Shown: one piece after another, positions 23,232-34,570 of the stretch
Layout of the letters: every line of letters starts with the position of its first letter
Position numbering within the stretch: the first letter of the stretch is position 1
From: an uncultured Collinsella sp.
GTDB taxonomy: Bacteria > Actinomycetota > Coriobacteriia > Coriobacteriales > Coriobacteriaceae
DNA: 39,055 bases
Direction of reading: 5' to 3'
NCBI GenBank assembly: GCA_902468695.1
Contig: CABQZS010000066.1
Span: forward strand, 1-39,055
Program-made: the position numbers and the translations under genes
Notes under the pieces: model-generated
Seen by the model: only the letters and a program-made list of their open reading frames with translations
Database searches by the model: none
Told to the model about the DNA's origin: nothing

Positions 23232-25658
23232 ATGAATAAGATCTTCGACAACAAGCAGGAGTTTACCGAGCTCTATCGCGATGCCGTCATGAGCATCAGC
23301 GGCAAGAGCGTCGAAGCCGCCAGCGACCTCGACCGCTTTAACGCCCTGGCCAAGCTCGTGGCCGAGAAGGCCCGCACCGTTGCCACCAAGAGCGACGCCC
23401 GCGCCACCGCCGAGGGCAAGAAGCGCGTGTACTACTTCTCGATTGAGTTTTTGATCGGCCGCCTGCTCGACAACTACCTGCTCAACTTTGGCGTGCGAGA
23501 CATGGTCGCCGAGGCGCTCGACGACATGGGCTTTGACCTGTCCTTCATCGAGAACCAGGAGCCCGATCCGGCGCTGGGCAACGGTGGCCTGGGCCGTCTG
23601 GCCGCATGCTTCCTGGATTCCATGGCAGCCGAGGGCATTGCCGGCTACGGCAACGGCATGCGCTACCGCTACGGCCTGTTTAAGCAGGAGATCGTCAACG
23701 GCAGCCAGGTCGAGACCACTGACGAGTGGCTCACCCACGGCTATCCCTGGGAGGTCCGTCGTCAGGACAAGGCCGTGACCATCAAGTTTGGTGGCCGTGT
23801 TGAGGGCTTTGAGGAGAACGGCCGCACGTTCTACCGCACGGTGGACACGCAGGATATCCTGGCTGTCCCCTACGACATCCCCGTGGTGGGCTATGCCGGC
23901 GAGACCGTCAACAAGCTGCGCGTCTGGGCTGCCGAGCCGGTCGAGGAGCACTTTGACCTTGAGGCCTTCAACCGCGGCGACTACGCCCTGGCCGATGCCG
24001 AGCGTGCCGAGGCCGAGGCCATCAGCGCCATCCTCTACCCCAACGACGCCGGCGAGCACGGCCGTCTGCTGCGCCTGAAGCAGGAGTACCTGTTTGTATC
24101 GGCCGGCATCTACAGCCTGCTCGACACCTTTGAGAAGGAGCACGGCGCGAACTGGGAGCTGCTGCCGCAGTTTGTGGCCATCCACACCAACGATACCCAC
24201 CCCGCCATGTGCGGACCCGAGCTCATGCGTATCCTCATCGACGAGAAGAAGCTCGAGTGGGACGACGCCTGGAACATCGTGACGCAGGTCGTGAGCTACA
24301 CCAACCACACGATCCTGCCCGAGGCTCTGGAGAAGTGGCCCATCGGCACGTTCTCCAAGCTCCTCCCCCGCGTGTACCAGATCATCGACGAGATCAGCCG
24401 TCGTTGGCACGAGTCGTTCGACACCACGCAGGAGGGCTGGCAGGAGCGTCTGCGCCAGACCGCCATCCTGTGGGACGGCGAGATTCGCATGGCCAACCTG
24501 TCCGTGATCTGCAGCCACAGCGTCAACGGCGTGGCAAAGATCCACTCCGACATCATCAAGAACATCGTGCTCAAGGACTTCTATGCCCTGACGCCCGAGA
24601 AGTTCAACAACAAGACCAACGGCATCTCGCACCGTCGCTTCTTTGCCGAGGCCAACCCCACCTATGCCAAGCTCGTAACCGAGGCCATTGGCGATGGCTG
24701 GCTGAAGGACGCTTTTGAGCTTGAGAAGCTTAAAAGTTTCCAGAACGACACCGAGTTCCTGAAGGCCGTGGGTGCCTCAAAGCGCGCCAACAAGGAGCGT
24801 CTGGCCGCCTACGTTAAGGCCGAGACCGGTCTGGTCATCGACCCCAACACCGTCTTCGACGTTCAGGTGAAGCGCTTCCATGCCTACAAGCGCCAGCTCA
24901 TGAACATCATGAAGGTGATGGACATCTACAACCGTCGCATTGCCGATCCCAACTTCCACGTGACGCCGACGACCTTCATCTTTAGCGGCAAGGCCGCCTC
25001 GAGCTATACCTTTGCCAAGGAGACTATCCGCCTCATTAACTCCGTGGCCGACGTCATCAACAACGACCCGCGCGTCAACGAGGTCATGAAGGTCTGCTTT
25101 ATCCCTAACTTCCGCGTGAGCAATGCCCAGCTCATCTACCCCGCCGCCGAGATCTCGGAGCAGATCTCCACGGCCGGCAAGGAAGCCTCGGGCACGTCCA
25201 ACATGAAGCTCATGATGAACGGCGCCATTACGCTGGGCACCCTCGACGGCGCTAACATCGAGATCGCCGACCTGGCCGGCCGCGAGAACGAGGCCATCTT
25301 TGGCCTGACCGCCCCCGAGGTCGAGCAACTCTGGGCATCCAACAGCTACTTTGCGTGGGATACCCTCAACGGTGACCGTGAGCGCCTGGGCCGCGTGATG
25401 GACGAGCTTAAGGACAACACGTTTGCCGGCCTTTCGGGCAACTTCGAGAGCATCTACAACGAGCTCATGAACAACAACGACCCCGACCTGGTCATGGCCG
25501 ATTTCCGCAGCTACGTCGACGCCTGGGAGAAGCTCACGAACAGCTACGGCGACCAGGAGACCTGGAACCGCAAGGCGCTGCTCAACACTGCCTCGAGCGG
25601 CTGGTTCTCGAGCGACCGCACCATTCGCGAGTACCGCGACGAGATCTGGCATGCTTAA
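23232..25658 (+). CDS. glgP: Glycogen phosphorylase
   Basis: An 808-residue GT35 phosphorylase that releases glucose-1-phosphate from glycogen non-reducing ends using phosphate. The N-terminal half contains YYFSIEFLIGRLLDNYLLN and DPALGNGGLGRLAACFLDSM, both family signatures. The PLP lysine is K659 in EASGTSNMKLMMNGAITLG; FDVQVKRFHAYKRQLMN is also diagnostic. Length matches bacterial and yeast enzymes and there is no extra tail. A clear AAAGGA precedes ATG 23232, inside a possible RNA hairpin. It follows glgB by 94 nt in the same direction, so synthesis and breakdown enzymes are probably co-transcribed. Whether glycogen or maltodextrin is preferred cannot be judged here. Confidence 0.96.
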   Translation: MNKIFDNKQEFTELYRDAVMSISGKSVEAASDLDRFNALAKLVAEKARTVATKSDARATAEGKKRVYYFSIEFLIGRLLDNYLLNFGVRDMVAEALDDMGFDLSFIENQEPDPALGNGGLGRLAACFLDSMAAEGIAGYGNGMRYRYGLFKQEIVNGSQVETTDEWLTHGYPWEVRRQDKAVTIKFGGRVEGFEENGRTFYRTVDTQDILAVPYDIPVVGYAGETVNKLRVWAAEPVEEHFDLEAFNRGDYALADAERAEAEAISAILYPNDAGEHGRLLRLKQEYLFVSAGIYSLLDTFEKEHGANWELLPQFVAIHTNDTHPAMCGPELMRILIDEKKLEWDDAWNIVTQVVSYTNHTILPEALEKWPIGTFSKLLPRVYQIIDEISRRWHESFDTTQEGWQERLRQTAILWDGEIRMANLSVICSHSVNGVAKIHSDIIKNIVLKDFYALTPEKFNNKTNGISHRRFFAEANPTYAKLVTEAIGDGWLKDAFELEKLKSFQNDTEFLKAVGASKRANKERLAAYVKAETGLVIDPNTVFDVQVKRFHAYKRQLMNIMKVMDIYNRRIADPNFHVTPTTFIFSGKAASSYTFAKETIRLINSVADVINNDPRVNEVMKVCFIPNFRVSNAQLIYPAAEISEQISTAGKEASGTSNMKLMMNGAITLGTLDGANIEIADLAGRENEAIFGLTAPEVEQLWASNSYFAWDTLNGDRERLGRVMDELKDNTFAGLSGNFESIYNELMNNNDPDLVMADFRSYVDAWEKLTNSYGDQETWNRKALLNTASSGWFSSDRTIREYRDEIWHA

Positions 25659-25694
25659 AGGCCGCGAGCTCCCCTATGCCAGCACGGCATTACT

Positions 25695-25725
25695 CGACGG
25701 GCGCGACCGAGCGCCGCGCCCGTCG
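25695..25725 (+). promoter_or_regulatory. Intercistronic hairpin between glgP and glgC
   Basis: A perfect 11-bp stem (CGACGGGCGCG with CGCGCCCGTCG, 9-nt loop) lies 36 nt past the glgP stop. It is followed by CTAATGGGTTT, not a proper T run, so it may be a weak terminator or a 3'-end stabiliser that separates glgP from glgC expression. Confidence 0.5.
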
Positions 25726-25765
25726 CTAATGGGTTTAAGAACATCGATGACAGAAGGAGAAATCG

Positions 25766-26914
25766 ATGAGTAAGAAAGAATGCATCGCGATGCTCCTCGC
25801 AGGAGGACAGGGCAGCCGATTGGGGGCACTCACCCAAAAGATCGCTAAGCCGGCGGTTAGCTTTGGTGGCAAGTTCCGCATTATCGACTTTTCGCTCTCC
25901 AACTGCTCCAACTCGGGCATCGACACGGTGGGTGTTCTGACGCAGTATCGCCCCTACCTGCTGCATGCCTATGTGGGCTCCGGCGAGGCGTGGGATCTTG
26001 ACAGCCGCGACGGCGGCGTGTCGATCCTGCCGCCGTACGAGACGCAGACCGGCGGCGCCTGGTATGCGGGCACGGCCGACGCCATTACGCAGAACCTCGA
26101 CTACATCAAGGCCAACGACCCCAAGTACGTCCTGATTCTTTCGGGCGATCACCTGTATCGCATGGACTACCGCAAGATGCTCAAGACGCACATTGAGAAC
26201 AACGCCGACCTCACGGTAAGCGTTATGCCCGTGCCGTGGGAGGAGGCCAGCCGCTTTGGCATCCTGACCACCGACCCCGAGGACGGCCGCATCACCAAGT
26301 TCACCGAGAAGCCCGATAAGCCCGATTCGAATCTCGCGTCCATGGGCATCTACATCTTCTCGGCCGACGTGCTGATCGAGGCGCTCGAGGAGGACGCTCT
26401 GGACCAGCGCTCGAGCCACGACTTTGGCAAGGACATCATCCCCAAGCTGCTCGGCGAGGGCAAGCGCCTGTACAGCTACGAGTTCCACGGCTTTTGGAAG
26501 GACGTCGGCACCATCGCCAGCTTCCACGAGACCTCGATGGACCTGCTTGGCAACAACCCCGAGTTCGATCTGTTTGACAAGCACTTCCCCATCATGTCCA
26601 ACATCACCACGCGTCCGCCGCACTACATTGGCCCGGATGGTCGCCTGGACGACTGCCTGGTCTCCAACGGCTGCAAGATCTACGGTACCGCTCGCCACTC
26701 GATCCTTTCGACCGATGTCATCATCGAGGAGCGCGCCGTGGTCGAGGACTCCGTGCTGCTGCCGGGTGCGCACGTTAAGAGCGGCGCGCACATCTGCCGC
26801 GCTATTTTGGGCGAGAACTCCACGGTCGAAGAGGGCGTGAAGCTCGGCTCTGTCGATACCACCAAGGATACGGCCGTCGTTGGAAATGACGTCGTTATCG
26901 GGAAGGGGGAATGA
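25766..26914 (+). CDS. glgC: Glucose-1-phosphate adenylyltransferase, catalytic subunit
   Basis: A 382-residue ADP-glucose pyrophosphorylase making ADP-glucose from ATP and glucose-1-phosphate, the committed step of glycogen synthesis. The nucleotide-binding loop LLAGGQGSRLGALTQ is intact, followed by KPAVSFGGKFRIIDF. GGAWYAGTADAITQN and LILSGDHLYRMDY (catalytic Asp region) are present, and FTEKPDKP is the glucose-1-phosphate lysine region. The C-terminal left-handed beta-helix runs from about 290. A strong AGAAGGAG lies 6 nt before ATG 25766. It is followed 4 nt later by glgD. The intact catalytic motifs mark it as the active subunit of a GlgC/GlgD pair. Confidence 0.95.
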   Translation: MSKKECIAMLLAGGQGSRLGALTQKIAKPAVSFGGKFRIIDFSLSNCSNSGIDTVGVLTQYRPYLLHAYVGSGEAWDLDSRDGGVSILPPYETQTGGAWYAGTADAITQNLDYIKANDPKYVLILSGDHLYRMDYRKMLKTHIENNADLTVSVMPVPWEEASRFGILTTDPEDGRITKFTEKPDKPDSNLASMGIYIFSADVLIEALEEDALDQRSSHDFGKDIIPKLLGEGKRLYSYEFHGFWKDVGTIASFHETSMDLLGNNPEFDLFDKHFPIMSNITTRPPHYIGPDGRLDDCLVSNGCKIYGTARHSILSTDVIIEERAVVEDSVLLPGAHVKSGAHICRAILGENSTVEEGVKLGSVDTTKDTAVVGNDVVIGKGE

Positions 26915-26918
26915 TCCG

Positions 26919-28046
26919 ATGATCAATCGCAAGGCCATCGGTTATATCACCGCTAACTACTCTTCGACCTACGGCAGCGTGCTGCTCAAGGACCGCCCCA
27001 TCGCGTCCGTTCCGTTTTTGGGCCGCTACCGCCTGATCGACTTCCCGCTGTCTAACATGATGAATGCTGGCATCAAGACCGTCGGTGTCGTCATGCCGGG
27101 CAACTATCGCTCGCTGATCGACCATGTGGGCTCGGGCAAGGACTGGGGCCTGGACCGCAAGAAGGGCGGCCTGTTCATGGTGCCCGGCAACGCGTATGGC
27201 ACCACCAAGGGCGGCATGCGCTTCCTGCTGCGCGACATCATTTCCAACAAGACGCTGTTCCAGCGCTCGGACAAGCCCTATGTTGTGATGATGGGCACCA
27301 ACATCATCTTTAACATGGACCTCAACACCATCATCGAGGCGCACGAGAACTCCGGTGCCCAGATGACCGTGGTGTACTGCAAGGCCACGCGCAACGTAGA
27401 TGACGAGACCAAGCTGCAGATCAACGAGAACGGCCGTCTGACGGGCGTCAGCGCCGGCGTCGTGTATGGCGACAACGCGTCTATGGACTGCTGCATCGTC
27501 AACCGCGAGACGCTGCTCGAGATCATCGACCACTACCAGGCCGCCGACTATCTGGACCTGCTCGAGGCACTACAGGGCGACTTTGGCAACATCGACGTGT
27601 GCAGCTACGAGTACAAGGGCGAGGTCGTGGGCGTGTTTAGCGAGAAGTCGCTGTATCGTCGCAGCATGGACCTGCTCGACCAGACCGTGGCCGACCATCT
27701 CTTTGACCCCGAGCGCCCGATTCTGACCAAGGCTCACGACGTGCCGCCTTCGCGCTATGCGACCGGCAGCCACGCCTGCAACTCGATCATCTCGGCCGGC
27801 TGCATCATCAAGGGCACCGTGCGCAACTCGATCCTGTCGCGCGGCGTTGTGGTTGAGGAAGGCGCCTCGGTGACCAACTCGATCATCAACCAGAGCTGCA
27901 TCATCAAGAGTGGCGCCCGCGTTGAGAACGCCATCCTGGACAAGAACAACGTGGTTCCCACCAACACCGAGCTTCGCGGCACGCCCGAGAACATCCTGGT
28001 GCTGGGCAAGGCTCCGTTAACTTCCGATACCACCATCGTACGTTAA
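26919..28046 (+). CDS. glgD: GlgD, regulatory subunit of ADP-glucose pyrophosphorylase
   Basis: A 375-residue GlgC homologue of the GlgD type. It starts MINRKAIGYITANYSSTYGS, where the GGxGxRL nucleotide loop of GlgC is replaced and so lacks the catalytic loop. SVPFLGRYRLIDFPLSNMMN and YVVMMGTNIIFNMDL (Asp region altered from SGDH to GTNI) also mark it as non-catalytic. GlgD pairs with GlgC and raises activity in Firmicutes; a similar role is likely here. ATG at 26919 is chosen because GGAAGGGGGA lies upstream and it matches family starts; an earlier in-frame codon at 26880 lies inside glgC. The C-terminal beta-helix ends with a possible ligand-binding region. Confidence 0.93.
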   Translation: MINRKAIGYITANYSSTYGSVLLKDRPIASVPFLGRYRLIDFPLSNMMNAGIKTVGVVMPGNYRSLIDHVGSGKDWGLDRKKGGLFMVPGNAYGTTKGGMRFLLRDIISNKTLFQRSDKPYVVMMGTNIIFNMDLNTIIEAHENSGAQMTVVYCKATRNVDDETKLQINENGRLTGVSAGVVYGDNASMDCCIVNRETLLEIIDHYQAADYLDLLEALQGDFGNIDVCSYEYKGEVVGVFSEKSLYRRSMDLLDQTVADHLFDPERPILTKAHDVPPSRYATGSHACNSIISAGCIIKGTVRNSILSRGVVVEEGASVTNSIINQSCIIKSGARVENAILDKNNVVPTNTELRGTPENILVLGKAPLTSDTTIVR

Positions 28047-28079
28047 CGTTGGTACCGCAACATCGCTCTTAACATGTAG

Positions 28080-28111
28080 AATAGCCGCCCGGTTCGCGCC
28101 AGGCGGCTATT
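28080..28111 (+). terminator. Hairpin between glgD and glgA
   Basis: A perfect 10-bp stem (AATAGCCGCC with GGCGGCTATT, 12-nt loop). Only TATT follows on the plus strand, so termination may be partial, letting some transcripts read into glgA 25 nt later. Confidence 0.5.
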
Positions 28112-28136
28112 CTCGAATAACAACATGGGAGACAAT

Positions 28137-30431
<2,295 letters not shown>

Positions 30432-30463
30432 TCCGGACGATTCAAACTTAATCCTTAACGCAA

Positions 30464-30492
30464 AAGAGGGCGCCCCAACCAGGCGCCCTCTT
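30464..30492 (+). terminator. Terminator after glgA
   Basis: An 11-bp perfect stem (AAGAGGGCGCC with GGCGCCCTCTT, 7-nt loop) followed by CTTGGTT, 32 nt past the glgA stop. It closes the glycogen cluster. Confidence 0.8.
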
Positions 30493-30523
30493 CTTGGTTG
30501 AACTTCTCTAGTAAAAAGAAGCC

Positions 30524-30655
30524 CGGTTTACTACGACAAAATGGCTCCAGCTGACCACGACAAGTAATCTACGAAATTGGCAACGCCTCTACCTGCGGTT
30601 TTAATATCATTAAAATGACCGTGGTTGAGATCATCCAATTCATCGTAGTAAACCG
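30524..30655. repeat. 13-bp inverted repeat upstream of the GH13-GH77 gene
   Basis: CGGTTTACTACGA at 30524-30536 and its exact reverse complement TCGTAGTAAACCG at 30643-30655, 106 nt apart. The spacing is too long for a simple terminator; paired protein-binding sites or a long-range RNA stem are both possible. No gene is seen between 30493 and 30862. Confidence 0.55.
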
Positions 30656-30703
30656 AAGTACTTTTGGTTGGCTACAAATAGTATCGGTATAGACGTTTTT
30701 AAA

Positions 30704-30862
30704 TATCGCGATAATTTGTGTGGTAAAACGATTTTCTAGGACAACCGTTCGCCGATGGTAAACGGATGTTGTTTATACAGCCTGTGTACAACAGATATAC
30801 TTACATCTTGTGCGTAAAGCCCATGGCCAGCAGGCCATGATTCTATTGAACTGGACCGTACT
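30704..30862 (+). promoter_or_regulatory. Regulatory region of the GH13-GH77 gene
   Basis: TGGTAAAAC at 30721 starts an imperfect palindrome (TGGTAAAACGATTTTCTA, 15 of 18 positions matching TGGTAAAACGTTTTACCA), and TGGTAAAC lies at 30756. The same half-site occurs upstream of glgB. A TATCGCGATA palindrome is at 30704-30713. A 7-bp hairpin (CATGGCC/GGCCATG, 30822-30839) sits 23 nt before the start codon. No consensus promoter stands out. Confidence 0.5.
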
Positions 30863-33800
30863 ATGAGATTGATACACAACAGCCGTCTGCCGCAGTTTCG
30901 CACTCCGTTTGGCGCTGTGACCACAGGAACAACCCTTTCGCTCTCCGTGATTCTGGAGGATGCCGATCCCGCGCAGGCAACGCTTACGCTGCGCACCTGG
31001 GTCGATGATATCGGTGAGTCTCGATATCCCATGACGCACGAGGGCGACGGCATATTTAGCGTAGAGCTTGAGTGCACCAAGCCCTGTCTTATCTGGTACA
31101 GCTTTATCTGCAATATCGAGGGCCAGCCCGAGGTTCGCCTGGGCGCACCGCAGGGCCGCACCGGCGGCGAAGGCGTAACCTACGACTACGCCGAGGTGCC
31201 GTCATTCCAGGTCACTGTCTACAAACACCGTGAGGTTCGTCCCGAGTGGTACGAGCGCGGTATGGTCTACCAGATCTTCCCCGATCGCTATGCCCGCGAC
31301 GAGCACTGGCGCGAGCGCACGCTGGCCGAGGTCGAAAAACCGCGTAAGGGCATTCAGCGCCGCATGGTCGAGGACTGGAACGAGCCGCCTGTGTACGAGC
31401 GCGCCGAGGACGGCTCCATAAAGACTTGGGACTTTTACGGCGGATCGCTCAAGGGCATTCAGGAAGACCTGCCTCGCATCGCCGAGCTGGGCTTTACAGC
31501 CATCTACCTCAACCCCATTTTTGAAGCCGCGAGCAACCACCGCTACGACACCGCCGATTACACCAAGATCGATCCGATTCTGGGCACCGAGCAGGACTTT
31601 ACCGAGTTGTGCGAGGCGGCCGAGAAGCTCGGCATTTCCATCATCCTGGACGGTGTCTTCAACCATACGGGCGACGACTCGATCTATTTTAACCGCTACG
31701 GCAACTACCCCGGCGTGGGCGCGTGGCAGAGCGAGGATTCGCCGTGGCGCGATGCGTTTTATTTCCACGAGGACGGCTCGTACGACTGTTGGTGGGGCGT
31801 GGGCAATATGCCCGCCATCAATGAGAGTTCCGAACTGGTACGCGAGCGGCTCCTGGGCAAGGACGGCGTCATTCGTAAATGGCTGCGCGCCGGCGCTCAC
31901 GGCTGGCGCCTGGATGTGGCCGACGAGCTTTCCGATGATTTCCTAGCCGAGATCAAAAAGGCCGTGCTCGCCGAGAAGCCCGACGCGCTGCTGCTCGGCG
32001 AAGTCTGGGAAGACGCCTCCAACAAGATCAGCTACGGCCATCTGCGTCGCTATCTGCAAGGCTTCGAGCTCGACTCGGCCATGGATTACCCCTTCCGCGA
32101 CATGGTCATCGGCTTTTTGATGGGCTACAAAAACGCCTACCAAGCTGCCGAGGATATTGAGACCCTACGCGAGAATTATCCGCGCGAGGCCCTATCCTGC
32201 GCGCTCAACCTGCTGTCGAGCCACGACCGCCCACGTATCATCTCGGTGCTCGGCGGCGGCCCCGACGAGTCGCAACTACCTGAGAGCGAGCGCAGCAAGT
32301 GGCGCCTGGACGAGAACTCCATGGGCCTGGCCAAGAGTCGTTTTTGGCTCGCGACGCTCATGCAGATGACGTTCCCGGGCGTTCCCTCAATCTATTACGG
32401 TGACGAGTACGGCTTGGAGGGTCTCACCGATCCGGGTAATCGCCGCACCATGCCGACCAAGGAAGACCTGCACGACTTCGATACGTTCGCGATCGTCAAG
32501 AACGCATCTGCTGTGCGCCGCGCGCTGCCGTTTATGATCGACGGTGAAATCAAGGCCTTCGCGCTCAATGACGAAGTACTCGCCTATACGCGCGCCGGTA
32601 AAGACGGCGAGTCCGCGACGGTTATCATCAACCGTAGCCTGCGCAATTCACACCGCGTGACGATTCCAGCGCTCGGCGAATGTGCGAGCGATGTGATCAG
32701 CGGTCGCGAGTGCGAGATCCACAGCGGTACGGTCACGCTCGATCTGTATCCGCTGGGCTCGTCGATCATCTATCACCACGCCGAGCAGCGCCTGCAGGAG
32801 CCGCTCGATCACGGCGCAGGTGTTGTGTGCCATATCACATCGGTGCCGACCGATGACGGCAAGCCCGGTACGATCGGTGCGCCCACGCGTCGCTTTATCG
32901 ACCATCTGGCCGCCATAGGCATGCGGTACTGGCAGGTTCTCCCCGTCAACCCCACGGACTTCTTCCGCTCCCCTTACGCTGGTCCTTCGGCCTTTGCAGG
33001 CAATATCGACCTGCTACCCGAGAGCCACGAGGAGCTGGCCGCCGACTTTGAGACCTGGAAGGCCCGCGGAGGCGAGGATGCCGATCCGCTGTACACCGCG
33101 TTTAAACATCGCAATGCCGATTGGCTCGAGAAATACTGCGTCTACATGGCCGTTAAGAAGTACTTTGAGGGCGAGTCGCGCCATGATTGGCCGGCAGATG
33201 TCGCGCGCTACAACGAGCATCTGATCGACGACAAGCGTTTCCACGACGAGGCCGAGCTTCAGGCGTACATGCAGTACCGCTTTGACCTGGCTTGGTGCGA
33301 GCTCATGAACTATGCGCACAAGAAGGGCATCGAGGTTATCGGCGATATTCCTATGTACGTGTCCGACGATTCGGCAGACGCGTGGAGCGAACCCGAGAAC
33401 TTCTGGCTGTCCGATACCGGCAAGGCGATTGAGATTTCCGGCGCGCCGCCCGACAACTTTGCACCCGAGGGCCAGGTGTGGGGCAACCCGACGTTCCGCT
33501 GGGACCACATGAAGCAGAACGGCTATAGCTGGTGGATGGATCGCCTGCGCCGCGCGTTCGCGCTCTACGACCGCGTGCGCCTGGACCACTTCCTGGGCTT
33601 CCACAGCTACTTTAGCATTCCCGCAGGCAAGGCCTGTGCCGACGGCCGCTGGCTTGCGGGACCGGGCAAAGACCTGTTCCAGACCGCCTACGACGAACTG
33701 GGTCCGCTCAACTTTATTGCCGAGGATCTGGGCTATCTGACGCCTGGTGTACGTGCGATGGCTTCGACCTGCGGCTTCCCTGGCATGGACGTACTGGAGT

Positions 33801-34159
33801 TTAGCGACTACGACGTTCGCTGCGGTGTGCATCCCACGCCCGGCAAGATTCTGTACACCTCGACGCACGATACGTCGACGCTGGCCGGTTGGTGCACGCG
33901 TTCCTTTGCGGGCGGCGACGAGCCGAGCGGTGTTGAGGTGGCGGCCAAGCTGATGAGCGACGCGCTGGCAAGCGACGCTCCCCTGGTGATGATGCCGCTA
34001 CAGGATATCCTGGGGTTTGGGGACGACGCGCGCATGAACGTACCGGGCGTTGCCACGGGCAACTGGACTTGGCAGGCTGACGAAGCCGACGTTGCTGCCG
34101 CCGAGAGCAAAACTGCACAGCTCCTGCGCAACACCCATAGATTCTGGGGCGAAGCGTGA
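30863..34159 (+). CDS. Bifunctional GH13 alpha-glucosidase/amylase and GH77 4-alpha-glucanotransferase fusion
   Basis: A 1098-residue fusion. Residues about 1-125 form an N-terminal beta domain, about 130-640 a GH13 barrel and C-domain, and about 650-1098 a GH77 (MalQ) domain. GH13 residues are D351 (GWRLDVADEL), E380 (LLGEVWED) and D455 (LLSSHDRPRI); FYGGSLKGIQEDLPRIAELG and YLNPIFEAASNHRYDT resemble neopullulanase or cyclomaltodextrinase. GH77 residues are D908 (VRLDHFLGF), E954 (IAEDLGYL) and D1003 (STHDTSTLAGW). Both active sites look complete, so one chain could hydrolyse and disproportionate maltodextrins. No signal peptide is seen, so it acts in the cytoplasm. ATG 30863 has a weak ribosome binding site. 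Confidence 0.93.
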   Translation: MRLIHNSRLPQFRTPFGAVTTGTTLSLSVILEDADPAQATLTLRTWVDDIGESRYPMTHEGDGIFSVELECTKPCLIWYSFICNIEGQPEVRLGAPQGRTGGEGVTYDYAEVPSFQVTVYKHREVRPEWYERGMVYQIFPDRYARDEHWRERTLAEVEKPRKGIQRRMVEDWNEPPVYERAEDGSIKTWDFYGGSLKGIQEDLPRIAELGFTAIYLNPIFEAASNHRYDTADYTKIDPILGTEQDFTELCEAAEKLGISIILDGVFNHTGDDSIYFNRYGNYPGVGAWQSEDSPWRDAFYFHEDGSYDCWWGVGNMPAINESSELVRERLLGKDGVIRKWLRAGAHGWRLDVADELSDDFLAEIKKAVLAEKPDALLLGEVWEDASNKISYGHLRRYLQGFELDSAMDYPFRDMVIGFLMGYKNAYQAAEDIETLRENYPREALSCALNLLSSHDRPRIISVLGGGPDESQLPESERSKWRLDENSMGLAKSRFWLATLMQMTFPGVPSIYYGDEYGLEGLTDPGNRRTMPTKEDLHDFDTFAIVKNASAVRRALPFMIDGEIKAFALNDEVLAYTRAGKDGESATVIINRSLRNSHRVTIPALGECASDVISGRECEIHSGTVTLDLYPLGSSIIYHHAEQRLQEPLDHGAGVVCHITSVPTDDGKPGTIGAPTRRFIDHLAAIGMRYWQVLPVNPTDFFRSPYAGPSAFAGNIDLLPESHEELAADFETWKARGGEDADPLYTAFKHRNADWLEKYCVYMAVKKYFEGESRHDWPADVARYNEHLIDDKRFHDEAELQAYMQYRFDLAWCELMNYAHKKGIEVIGDIPMYVSDDSADAWSEPENFWLSDTGKAIEISGAPPDNFAPEGQVWGNPTFRWDHMKQNGYSWWMDRLRRAFALYDRVRLDHFLGFHSYFSIPAGKACADGRWLAGPGKDLFQTAYDELGPLNFIAEDLGYLTPGVRAMASTCGFPGMDVLEFSDYDVRCGVHPTPGKILYTSTHDTSTLAGWCTRSFAGGDEPSGVEVAAKLMSDALASDAPLVMMPLQDILGFGDDARMNVPGVATGNWTWQADEADVAAAESKTAQLLRNTHRFWGEA

Positions 34160-34203
34160 TAAAACACCCGATATAGGGTACAGTTACAGACGTTTGAATT
34201 TTT

Positions 34204-34228
34204 GCGGGCAGAGTAATCTGCCCGCTTT
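34204..34228 (+). terminator. Terminator after the GH13-GH77 gene
   Basis: A perfect 9-bp stem (GCGGGCAGA with TCTGCCCGC, loop GTAA) followed by TTT, 45 nt past the stop. The short T run suggests partial termination before the zinc ribbon gene. Confidence 0.65.
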
Positions 34229-34247
34229 GTGCTGAAAAGGAAGTATT

Positions 34248-34484
34248 ATGGCGCGCTACGATTACAAGTGCTCGAGCTGCGGAAACGTGTTTGAGGTTGA
34301 GCATCCCATGTCCGAGACTCCCGAGGTCGTGTGCCCGAGCTGCGGTGCCCCGGCGGCCAAAACGTTCTCGGCCAGCGGCATTAAATTTGAGGGCAGCGGT
34401 TTCTACAACACCGACCAGCGAAGCGGCGGTGCCAGCACCAGCGCCACCAGCGGCTGCTGCGCCAACTGCCCGCATAGCCACTAG
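34248..34484 (+). CDS. FmdB-family zinc ribbon protein
   Basis: A 78-residue protein with MARYDYKCSSCGNVFEVEHP and VVCPSCGAPAAKTFS, the two CxxC knuckles of the FmdB/CxxC-CxxC zinc ribbon family. FEGSGFYNTDQR after them is also usual for the family. The C-terminal tail is Ser/Gly-rich and ends CCANCPHSH, adding Cys and His that might bind metal. Members are annotated as putative regulators from a link to formamidase genes, but the function is not established. AAAAGGAAG precedes the ATG. It sits between the alpha-glucan block and the convergent housekeeping operon. Confidence 0.88.
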   Translation: MARYDYKCSSCGNVFEVEHPMSETPEVVCPSCGAPAAKTFSASGIKFEGSGFYNTDQRSGGASTSATSGCCANCPHSH

Positions 34485-34495
34485 AAACAACGCGG

Positions 34496-34527
34496 CCCGC
34501 GATCAACACCGATCGCGGGGCTATTTC
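34496..34527 (+). terminator. Terminator after the zinc ribbon gene
   Basis: A 9-bp stem (CCCGCGATC with GATCGCGGG, 6-nt loop) followed by GCTATTTCTTT, 11 nt past the stop codon. Confidence 0.75.
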
Positions 34528-34570
34528 TTTGAGCTATGAGTAGCTAATAATCTACCCAGGTTTCCTTATG

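Noticed and set aside
23112..24632. A 506-codon open frame on the minus strand opposite glgP
   Set aside because: It lies wholly over glgP and its 5' spacer, its sequence is Val/Leu/Asp/His-rich without any domain, and such frames are expected opposite high-GC genes with strong third-position bias. The same applies to 21875-23170, 25655-26938 and 29280-30428.
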